Position numbers and translations under genes: made by a program. A stretch of 64,000 nt of DNA from assembly GCA_002633005.1 (NCBI GenBank), contig NMRA01000084.1:442708-506707 (forward strand), read 5' to 3'. Source of the stretch: Phoronis australis. Its lineage: Eukaryota; Phoronida; Phoronidae. Below are positions 48,601-59,065 of this stretch, in pieces. How positions within the stretch are numbered: position 1 is the first letter of the stretch; every line of letters begins with the position of its first letter. Below the pieces are notes generated by a model. That model was not told the DNA's origin and did no database searches. It worked only from the letters and a program-made list of their open reading frames with translations.

Positions 48601-50343
48601 CGCTTTGAGTTGCCTAATAAACATATCTCTAGAGAAATATGCCTTTATTGTACTTCAGTCATGTACTCTCTGGAACTATACAGTTCAGTGAGTATGTCCA
48701 AAATCGCGTGAGCAAATGTCACAAAATCATTCAAAGATAAACGCGGCAGGAAACACTTTCTACCAGTTGCTTTGATTCTCTGAGTCAGCTTGTAAATCAC
48801 TTCAAAATTATCAAGATATTCTTTTTGAGTGAGGCGTTGACCTGCTAGCCGGGTTATATTGTCTATCTTATGGCCCTCTAAATGTTTCTCTCGTAGAACA
48901 GCAATAAAAGACACATAAATCTGGTCTCAACAGATTTGAACTTTACCTGACAAACCAAAACAATTTCATATGAAGCGGTTAGACCCTGTAAAAAAGGCTA
49001 AGCGATATGGAAGTTGAATTTGATATGTCCTTGTGTAGACTAGCCTACGAAAAAAATATATTTACAAGAGTCGCGACTTCTGGTTTGTCGATGCCAAGCG
49101 CTACCTATTTCTGGTTTCTGAACAGACACACAGGCAACTGCATCAGACCTGTAGAGGGGGGACACCGGCAACAGAAAATGATTGTGGGTTAGATTCCATG
49201 AGATTCATCCGGCAGTCCTGCTGCTTGTGAGCATAGGCCTTAAATTTTGCTCAATATAAGCATTTGAGAGCTGTTGCGAAATATTTTGCCATTTACTAGT
49301 GTCACTATTGTAATCTGTTTTGTGGTTACGATACCTGGTTTACGCATCCTCAGCAATCATGACTGTTCTCTAATAACCGTATTTAAAATGCGCAGTGATA
49401 TCTGATAGTGCGTACCACGGAGCACATTGGACGATGACAAGTGCTTGGAACCCTAGTGGGCAAGATATGGAGAACTCAGAAGTACAAGTATGGCAAATAA
49501 ACTTTACTTTCAACAGTATTGGCATTTCACAAACTAAACTCTATGAACATATTCAGGTATTGGTGGCTCTAATACGCCTCAACTTGAAATAGGATAAGTT
49601 TATGAACTGAAGTCTATGGAATTCCATGTAGCTGGTTGTTTTTGTATATAGATCTTTGTACATGTGTAGCAGACAAATCGTGTTTTATGCAATACCTTTT
49701 ACTTTCGTTTATCATCACCACTTCTTCTAATCATTTGTTTCAAATTTAACATGAGTAACTTTTTTCTCATCGTAGAATAACCAAAATAGTTTGGAATGAG
49801 AATGGGGGTTGTGATTGCCATCCAAATGTTTTCCTGCTCCGTCTCCACGTATATTATTACACTATTCAAAGTGGTTCTCTCTCACTGAAACAGAAGACAA
49901 ACTGTTCACAACACAAAATTCTTACGGTGTGTTCGGAAAGATTTCGAATTTCTGTTAATGTCAAGACATTTTAAACTTTAATTTAAAATTTCAAAATCGT
50001 CATTTCTTCCATTTTCTGCCACACGGCAAAGCACCTCTCGTTACTTGGTATGGCAAGACACAGACGTAACACTTTTCCCTTATATGGGAAATGTGACCTT
50101 TGACCTTTGATGTATACAAAACGGTGATTTCAAGCAGCATTTAGTCTGAAAAATTGAATGCATGCGCGCACACATGTTATGAGGGGTTTAGAATTTGAAA
50201 ACTGTGTTGTGATGAAAGACTTTTTATTTTGCTTGTGTTTCAAAAATGTGAAATTGGCAATCTTTTATTGAAATTCTTGCAACATTCAAAGTAAACAACT
50301 TTATCCAAGAATTAGATTCTCCACAATCGTTTTAAGAGACAAC

Positions 50344-50407
50344 GTGGCTTAGTGGTTTGAGTTGCAGGATCCCGATTTGGAAACACGGATTCAGATCCTA
50401 GAGTCAC
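50344..50407 (+). repeat. tRNA-derived SINE head or tRNA pseudogene
   Basis: TGGCTTAGTGG (50345-50355) fits the Pol III A-box consensus exactly. GATTCAGATCC (50388-50398) matches 8 of 11 B-box positions, at a spacing typical of tRNA genes with a long variable arm. The cloverleaf arms are poorly paired, so a working tRNA is unlikely. Confidence 0.5.
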
Positions 50408-53400
50408 TGACAGACAATCGAGCACTGTAAAAAGGTGTCACCTGCTCCTCTGAGCTTAGTTTCAGTTTTGGTTGTATGCAAGGAAGTGAATGAGAACCTG
50501 GATATAATGCGGGTAGTGCTAAAACAAGACAAAACATCTGTTTGAATGGTGGTTTTACGAGTTTTCGCGTTCAGTGTCTCTTTAAGGTTATTCAGTACAT
50601 GTACTTTATAGATAAGTGTGTACATTTAGCATAATATGTACAATATTATTGAAGTTAACTCTGCAAAGGAATACATTTTTGAAATTAAAAATTCCGAAAA
50701 ACTTAATTTTTGACTTTATACCCATCTGCTACGTCACGTGATCTTACTTTTCGGAAAAATATCACAAAAGAAAGGTGCATTCATAACAAAACAAAAGGAC
50801 CAATAAAATGACCAATTTTCGCATGATATAAATGTTCAAGATAAAACCTCAAAGAACGCGATAGAATTCTAAATTATCGTCATGTTTCTTTTTATCCCAG
50901 GCTATACTTTTCATAAAAACCATATGAGGACTATTTTTTAAAAAAGTGGAGTGGTTTAATAACACTTCCTAACAGTCTGTTGGAGAACAATGCACAAAAC
51001 CGGAATAAGAAAGTTGCATGTATATCCGTTCAAACATTCTCAGATTCGGTGTTCTGAATTTGGCCAATATTGAACATTTTACTAGGGTCCTACATAACCT
51101 TAAACACTTCATGATTATCTCAACAAAGAATCTTGAGCGGTCGAGTGGTATGATCTTACCACGTAGCGGTCGACTTTCTCGTCCAAGACGTTGTCTGTAA
51201 GATGCTGTGCAATGGGTTTCGGATCTGGTTCCAGATTTTTTAGCGGTTGGCAAACGCTAAAGTAGTGACAGTAGTATATTCCATTGTCTTTTTCAAGGCT
51301 AAAACAGGTTCTGGAGTGCTATTTTAAGGTTATACCAGGCCTTATCAACAATGCTGTGGGTTTATTCAGAAACATTAAAGCCTGTGGCCGAATTTTGAGT
51401 TTAACTAGGTAGAAAAGATTCTGGGTGTAAAAACATTGTAGTGCGTGACTAAGTAATAATTTTCCATTAATCGGACACGTGACCTCGTTTAAGTGTGTTT
51501 TAGACAAAAAACACTAAAATACACGCCTTGCAAGACACCAGTGTCCATAAATGGACCGTATTCCAGATAATGTAAATGTTTAATACGAAATCTCAAAAAA
51601 ACGTCGTTACATCTTCGTCAATTTTTATTTTGTTTTCATTCCACGCAAGTCTTATTTCAGCTGATAGCGTATCTTGCAGATACGAAAAAACTCCAAACAG
51701 AATCCCTAAAAGCAATTTGGAGAATAGTGCAAAAACATAGTATCAGGTGAATCCCACAGCTGTTTGCTACGTGAACTTAATCCTTATATTATCACGAGTT
51801 CATATAACTATTGTAAAAATGGGCAAGTAATATTCAATAGAATGACTTCTGGGCATTGCACGATTCACGTCGTGAATTGCAATACAGGACGCCCTGATAC
51901 TTAGACAGAAAAAAAATGAAAATAAAATAAATTGCAAAACTCGTGTTCTGTTTCTGAACGTTAACGGTGCGTTCTCAATTTTTCTCATAATTCTAAGTGT
52001 CGTATCTTAATACGACCTGATCAACTGATTACCCGCTTTTAAATATCTTCTTTAGCTAAAACTGTTGCAGGAGTTTGAGCCCAAACGGTTAAAAACTGTG
52101 GTTCCCTAAACACGTGAACTCCGCGCAGTTAAGTTTGCCTTCATATACTAAAGTCATAATCCTGTGCTTTTGCCAAGCTCCTTTGTTGCAAAGAAGGTAA
52201 TCGCTAATGCTTTTCTATTTTTTTCATAGCAAGTTGCGTAGACAGAATACCCCTGTGCTTATATTCAAACCTCATTGAAAACTGACAAGTTTGTGGAGAC
52301 AGATGTTTTCGATACAACTATGCCAGCCAAAAGGGATGCAGCAGCAGTGCAAACGACCAATTTCATTTCACGTCATACATATTTTTTCTTGTTTGAACTC
52401 ATGGATTTCTCTTGGAAATATGAAATTAACGGAGCCGGAAAAATAATGTTTCGAATGCTTAAATGGTTTATAGTTGTTTCATTAAACCTGCGCCTATGGC
52501 TATTGTAACACCCAACCTACATCATTCATAACGCCATTGTTTATCCATCGACGCCACAACAGGTCGCTGCAAAGGAACGCAGTGGCCGGGCTAATATGTT
52601 GAAGCCTCTGTAACTACCCGCTCTGATGGCTCGTTCTTGTGCCATGTTTGCAACGGCCATCGTATTGCCGTACATGCACTTATTAAGGTCATGCGTCTGT
52701 ATTTTTTTTCAAAAAGGTTAGCATTAGCTCCTATTACACGAGAAGGCGGTCATCTGTTACTGCATATCTTACAATGTATGTCTGATATTTTTGTGTCTTC
52801 TTTAGTAGTTTCTATTTCAAAGTTAAAGCTAAATTAAAAACATGTCGGGATCTATATATTTTTAAAACAAGAGTAATCTTGATTAAAGTGTTGTCTTCTT
52901 TTTGAAGTACCTATGTGACCAGCGACTGTTGATTTATAAAAGTAGATATTTTACGAAACTAGGAATCAAGACAAAGCTAATCATCTCATTCACACCAATG
53001 TGCCATTCTCGCGGTTAGGTGACCGCGCGTTTTTATCGGAAGGTCTTATGTAAGTGTTTCGCACATAAGCGCATGCAGCCTATTCTTAATATAGGCGCAA
53101 CTTCACGTCTAGCCGTATGGGCTTAAACACGAGCGCGTGCATCATGACACCTGGGGGAAACAACATGAACAACCATCAACATGTGTAATAATTGTATTAC
53201 GGTTTAGCAGTACATTTATTTACACCAATGGTCCCAAACAAGTTCCCTTCAGCAATATACAACATGAAATTAAGTTTTGCTCCGCGTCACCAAATTTGGT
53301 CGGCTATACAATAAATTCATTTGTGGAAAGAATATTATATCAACGGAATATCGCATTATTTTTTTACTCGTTTCCATGACATCTGTTGCAAATCTCAAAT

Positions 53401-54210
53401 ATTAAAATAAAAACATCGCCCAGTTATTACAATGGCCGAATTGTTTATCTAATCAATCTAATGTCTCATAGACACGAATTGTACCAACGTGAAACAAATT
53501 ATAAAAGATTTCCGAAAGCACATTGGTTGTCTGTTTAGAATCTCTTCATAAACTAACGTGATATAAATAGAAAGGAGACGACGGACAATAACTGTAAACA
53601 TTTACGAACGAACACCAAGTGTCGCGTACGAACGCCTTCGACTTTTGTGATATACTGGGTACATCAATAAACACATACACTACCTGTATTAACTCGCAAC
53701 CGGGGCCTTTAGTTGTACACGTATGTCTAGAGAACGGATACTGTGTACTTCTGTATTTCAACGTTAATTACCTGATCGCAAACAGTTCGAACTTATAAGC
53801 AGGGATTGAGCAGCCTGCATATTGAATTGATGTAACGAGTTCATTCTTTACGATGAACATGCCATACCTATTTAGACAAGAATACTAGTTCGGCTTAATT
53901 AATTAAAGTAATTGAACATAAATTATAAACAGTATCACATTTTCAACAACCACGCCTCTTCACTGTCCAATATACATGTACACTCATTGTTTCCAATTCG
54001 GATTCCCGGTCAACGGAGTCGAACACAGCAACCGTCACGGTGCACATGAACAAGCATATCTGCACGCAGCCCCATCTCATGGCGCAAATCTATAAAATAT
54101 GTTTCTTTTCCGATGCCACCCAAGCTATAGACCCTCCAGAGAGTCGAGGAATCTTGTAGTCCTCAACAGATGATCTTAATAACTGATAATCCAGCTTTCT
54201 ATTTGTTAGT

Positions 54211-54327
54211 TCACACCGAAGGCGGCTCTTGCGAGGCTTCGTGGATATCGTCCTCTTTAAATAAAGCTTTGGCCCTCTCATTAATCTTCTTTCTCTTCAT
54301 GCGCCGGTTTTGAAACCACACTTTTAC
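54211..54327 (-). CDS. Hox9/10: Hox9/10 exon 3 (helix 3 and C-terminus)
   Basis: This exon has 117 bases: 38 codons plus TGA (54213-54211). It encodes homeodomain residues 45-60 and a 22-aa tail. The acceptor is TTTGCAG with AG at 54329-54328. The invariant W48, F49, N51 and R53 are all present. The sense frame has no ATG before helix 3, so this exon is easily missed by start-to-stop ORF searches. Confidence 0.9.
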   Translation of the reverse strand, partial: VKVWFQNRRMKRKKINERAKALFKEDDIHEASQEPPSV

Positions 54328-56413
54328 CTGCAAATATGAAGCTAAGTGTAATTTGTCGTCTCAAACCTCTAGACCTTTCCTTTGAGATACTAATTGTAAA
54401 ATATTTCACAAGTGCTACTGAATAAAAAATACCCAAATGTTTTAGCCCCTTTTAGAATATCACTCAACAGGTAACAGGCAGATTTCCGGTATACCTTTAT
54501 CTAATACTGAACAAGGCGCATTCATTAATGTACTTATTTGGTGTTTGCTCTCATACTTTTCGTCTTGAAATTAATTGCTAATTTAAAACATACTATAATA
54601 AGCGAAATGAAAATAACCAGATATGTCTGTGGATATAAAAATAATTCACTAAACATTTATGAACCACGTAGTTACTGTTCGCTAGTGGCAGATATTTTAA
54701 TTATCACGTGTTCTGCAAATTTTACAATTTTCTGTCGCCATGTAGGAGTTAGCACGAGGTTACTGTCACTTGATTTTGGATCACGTCCTTTCGGGGGGGG
54801 GCTCCATGGGCCTCCCTAAATCTGCCTGTGACGCGAAAAGTAGGTATATTGATTAATTTTTTAAATGCGCAGATCAACCTAAACGATGCCATTCCGGCTC
54901 CGTGTAAAGTCTCCATGCTGATCTGCTTTGTAGCCATAATGCGTTGATAAATGAAGCAGCAACGGGATAATTGGACATCAAGTAATGCTCGTATTTAAAT
55001 AACAAGTGAAACATAGCTTTACTATACACATATAGTTTGTGGTATGCATGGATTCGTGAGGGAAAATCGTGTCAAAGATGTCCGTCACAAACAAGCGAAG
55101 TTTTCAAACCCTTGCGTTAACAAAATGTTGTTCATCTTGTAATAGCGAGGGGTATTTTTAATGCTATCCCAATGCCACTTTAGAAATGCGTCTCCGATTT
55201 ATTAACAAACACGACTATAACAAAACTGCGTCGAAAAAAAAACGTTCGAATTTGACCTGAATGGATTAACCACATTCGGTTATACACTTGTCAAAACACT
55301 CGTCCATGTTAACTATTACGCGGTAATCTTCCCTTTGGTTCAAAATACTACTACAAACAGAAAAAGAATAAATATTTCCCTCAATCGTCCAATAAATCGG
55401 TCTAAATGGCACGCTGTTTATGACAGTTTAAATATATTTTATTACTAATCTCTGCTCCATGTGGCTCTCTTTTATGGCTGCGTCTCCTCTTTTGTCTTAA
55501 GGGCACAGTTAACGGATTTACAAGCAAACACTACAGGCTTATTGCTCTACTAATTTCATTGTTAGGGATTAACAGCGTAGCTAATAAAGCGAAGATTTAT
55601 AGCCTCTGATTCTCGTTTGAGCTATTACATTTAAAAAGCGTGTACCCAAAAAACGAAGAAATGAAAACTTTTAAGTGATATCGTATGCGCAAACGGAACA
55701 ATGTGGCTAGCGAACAAAAGGCAAATGCTAGATAACCTTTCAAACGATCAGTTTTCAGCGAAATAACACACCTACCTATCTACATCGAAGATGAATTTCA
55801 AAACATGTGCGCAAGTGCGTCCCCTTCTTTTACGATTCAAAATATGCCATGAATATAATTTGGACAGGCTTCTGTGCCAAACACTCTAAATTTCTAAAAT
55901 GTGCCGTGTACATAACTTGAGCTGACTTCTATGACAGACATTCTAAATTTATATGGAATTGTCCATCTGGAATCATCTATGACGAAAAGTCTAAACTTCT
56001 TTGGATTTAACTATCTAAAATATTTCATGACAAACACTCTCAATTTCTGAGGAATATTCTATGACGAAAACTATGAATTTCTATAGAATCATTCATCTAG
56101 AATCTTTTATGACGAACACTTTAAATTCCCATTGACTTAAACCTATACGCTAAGATGTTTTAACCTTGTTTGCTGATTTCTACATGTACCTCTAAATATT
56201 GACACATGCTCTTTTATTTCAAACAAGAACAATTACATCAGGTGTTAAATTTAGCAACAGTATTTTGTCTTACCTGTCGTTCTGTAAGGTGAAGCTTACA
56301 CGATATTTCCCACCTTTTTTGGCGTGTAATATAGGAGCTACTGAGAAACTCATTTTCTAAAACCATATTTTGGTATCGTGTGTAAGGCTTCCGTTTTTTC
56401 CTCGTCCTTATTT
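54211..56413 (-). CDS. Hox9/10: Posterior-group Hox, most likely Hox9/10 (exons 2 and 3; 5' exon not in window)
   Basis: Join of 56413-56274 and 54327-54211. Exon 2 encodes IR and homeodomain residues 1-44, with TRKKRKPYTRYQ, VLENEF and SYITRQKRWEISCKLHLTERQ. Exon 3 encodes [14 protein letters not shown], then INERAKALFKEDD and a stop. Basic K3K4R5K6P7Y8 and the RQKRWEIS helix are Abd-B-class features, and no medial Hox has them. The extended VLENEF...SYITRQKRW pattern and position next to Hox8 fit the ambulacrarian Hox9/10 rather than Hox11/13, though Hox11/13 cannot be excluded from 60 residues. Exon 2 begins in phase 1, so a 5' exon coding for the N-terminus must exist; no candidate is visible up to 64000. 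The expected role is posterior axis patterning as a nuclear transcription factor. Confidence 0.83.
54328..56273 (-). other. Hox9/10 homeobox intron (1.9 kb)
   Basis: This phase-0 intron lies between homeodomain residues Q44 and V45, the same place as in the Hox7 gene and of nearly the same length. It carries an imperfect minisatellite (55868-56130) next to the donor side and a G-run repeat fragment near 54740-54835 that ends like a hAT-type MITE (CTAAATCTGCCTGTG). No other feature is seen. Confidence 0.8.
55868..56130. repeat. Imperfect minisatellite, about 48-58-bp unit
   Basis: TATGACGAAAA/CACTCTAAATTTCT-like cores recur near 55874, 55929, 55978, 56026, 56060 and 56108, often followed by ATCTAGAATC or ATCTGGAATC. 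The array lies within the Hox9/10 homeobox intron, about 140 bp from the donor. Confidence 0.65.
56274..56413 (-). CDS. Hox9/10: Hox9/10 exon 2 (homeodomain residues 1-44)
   Basis: This exon has 140 bases (two bases finishing a split codon plus 46 codons). The acceptor is TTTGTTTTCAG with AG at 56415-56414; the donor CAG|GTAAGA has GT at 56273-56272 and is near consensus. The ATG seen just upstream in frame lies in the acceptor tract and is not a real start. Confidence 0.88.
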
Positions 56414-58858
56414 CTGAAAACAAAAGTAAATTTAAACTTTAAAAATCAGAATCATAAACGTATATTGTATTTTCAAAATAAACTTTTTAGAATAAGACAG
56501 AGCTGTGTCAGACTCTGCCAACCTTGGACGAACCTCTAGTCAGAATTTTTTGGTAGTTTATTACGAACTTTTGTCGCAACGAAATAGAATTTTTGTCCAA
56601 CTTTGTCAAGAATTAGATATGGTCTCATTGCGCCTAGCAGATGATTATTTTCAACTAGATTTCCACAGTAAAATTTCACGAGTTAGTCGAAGTACGTGGA
56701 TCATCACTTGTCGAAATTGTGTCGAGATTTAGTTGGGATTGAAACGGTTTTAGTCAAAAAGAAATGGATATTTCATCGCGATATGTGCTTTGAAATTCGT
56801 AGTCGAAGTAAGTATTTTGGATATTCGATGCCTTGAAGAAGATTAAGTCTGAAACAAAAGCACTTTGAGATAAAGTACACTTCAAATATAAAATTAAGTA
56901 TAAGACACGCTGTTGTAACCAATGCAATAACTTCCATCGCAGAAAATGCCACATTAAAAAATACAAATGTAAGAAATAATATTTGAAAACTCAGGTGTCC
57001 TTTGATGTGGATTATATGGCTAAAACGCAATTTGTTTGAGATATTTTAAAGTTTAATACGAATAATTTAACGTACAATGAATAGATTTAAGTCCAGAAAG
57101 CACTATAAAGCATTATATCTGAGCTTTGACAAACATAAAGAGTACAAATGAATTGTATTTAAATGTATTACAATACAGGGATTATTAACAACCAATGCCA
57201 GGGCCCGTGAATATTATGCCGTTTTTGAAAAATTTCTGCTATTTCAGATATTACCAGGGACAGATACATCTAGACCTTTTTGAGACGCAACAATGAAGCG
57301 TTCAAAAATTTCCTTTAGAGCACCAGTTGTCCACTCTCCTATAGTTGACATGGGCATTGCGCATGTTGTCAACAATGCTTATTTCTACAAATGTGGCTGT
57401 GATTGACGCCAGCAGGGGTGCGGTTTGCTAGAAGTGGTGAAAGAAGACACAATCCAGTGGTCTATATGGCTGGTTTAGGCGAAAACCTATTTTCTCTTAT
57501 ATTCTCTCGTATGTTTATAATGTGTTGAAACCGTCATTTGTCGCCAAATGCCAGCGTGGTTTTTGACAGGAACATCTCGAGTCTTCGAACTTATTTTGAC
57601 CGCGGAAGGAACTATTCCTGAGCTGCCGTCAGTTGTGGGAAACCGTACATTGGATTTGTGCTGGGATAAATCATGCGCAATTGTTATCATTTCTAAAAAA
57701 ACATTAGTTGCGCATGTACTTTAGTCTCGTAATTGATCCAACAGGCCATTTAACGCATGTAACACAACGTTTGTGAAAAGAGAACAATTTCAACTGCATC
57801 GAAACTATTAAAAGTTCGGTAGTATGATGAATCAAGGCACAGTAGACGCAAGAATGCTATATTACACATTAAAAAATGGCGGTCACTCAGATGGCTAATC
57901 CGTGTTCACGACACAAAAGTTAGAATGGGTAAATTTGGACATTAAGGTCGAGTTTATGGCTGCGTCTAGCAGAATACGATGTTGAGAGTGTAAAATATGT
58001 GACACATTTTTAACACCTGAATACTATAAGAAGCAAATGCTTGAAAACCGAATAAAAAAGAAAATTGTTAATTTCACAGTATATTATATTTTACTTTCTT
58101 AATCGTGGCATATTACATATCCAGAGTGTCCGATTTTTCACGTAGACGCATCATTACTTCTCGTCTCTCATACCACCAAAATTGGCTATTTCAAAAACTT
58201 ATCATGACCAATGTTAAATATTGCAAATGAGATATTGGACATTGTGATTTAGTTTCCAACGTCCATACTCAGTGAATTAGGAAACAATAACAGAAATCAA
58301 TAGGAATTTGTTAACAATGAAATGAATGAATTACAAAGCCTTCCTAAACGGCGCCTGACATTTTAAATTTTCATTTACCGGCTACGATATAAATTATATT
58401 TACTACCTTTCGTTAATCTGACAATCTCCGCCAGTTTAAAATAAACATAGTTTTAAGAAAAATCAAATTCATTTATACCGTGCTAAAAATCACCTGATTT
58501 AATTCAACAGTTTTAATGAGACACCGTTTTCTTTTCGATTTGCATAGCAGTGATTAACTATGCGAATATATTTTTAACTTATTTCATTGGCAACTATAAC
58601 ACATATCGTAATGATATTTTGGAAACACAGTACTCACGGCCAGAAGCACTCCTAATAATATTCAAAGTATCTAAATGCAGCATTTCATTTAAGTGTACCA
58701 ATAAAAACTCGAGCCGTGGTGTCCTTCTATGTATATGTGTGCATGCAGATCAGATGCTTCGGCAAACTTCTTCTATTGAAACTAAGTTATTTGAACTACT
58801 CACACACTTCCTTGACCTCATCTATCAACGTCCTGCCAGTGTTGAAATCTGTTTGCAA

Positions 58859-59065
58859 TTCATGGAATTATTAACTAAATAACTCAATCTCGGCATGATG
58901 CGTAGAAAATAATTTAACCTATTTGAAGAATTCCAGTCCAGAGTTACACACCCCCAATGGTAAAATTCATGGAATTATTAATTAAATATGTCAATATCGG
59001 CATGATGAGTAGGAAATAATTTAACCTATTGAAAAATTCCAATGCAGAGTTACACCCCCCAATGG
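58859..59065. repeat. 107-bp tandem duplication
   Basis: TTCATGGAATTATTAACTAA (58859) and TTCATGGAATTATTAATTAA (58966) start two units sharing CGGCATGATG, AATAATTTAACCTATT and CAGAGTTACAC. Confidence 0.85.

Larger units (their letters stand above)
43350..54210. other. Hox8-Hox9/10 intergenic region
   Basis: This 10.9-kb stretch shows a CA/TG microsatellite (45455-45615), a tRNA-derived SINE head (50344-50407), and otherwise unique AT-rich sequence. The Hox8 promoter should lie in its left part. No transposon ORF is recognised. Two minus-strand frames (48914-48645 and 46546-46400) are discussed as weak candidates only. Confidence 0.55.

Noticed and set aside
54487-54512. CGGTATACCTT, a match to part of the insect iab-4 3p microRNA, within the Hox9/10 intron
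   Set aside because: The 5p partner is absent upstream and no hairpin forms; it is also on the opposite strand to the Hox genes.
56238-56423. Reading the Hox9/10 homeodomain exon as a complete 61-aa protein
   Set aside because: Its ATG lies in the acceptor tract and its end runs past a near-consensus donor, omitting helix 3, which is present at 54327-54211.
58550-58882. 110-aa plus-strand ORF in the inferred Hox9/10 intron
   Set aside because: No recognisable family; it overlaps the start of a local 107-bp duplication and could be chance in AT-rich DNA.
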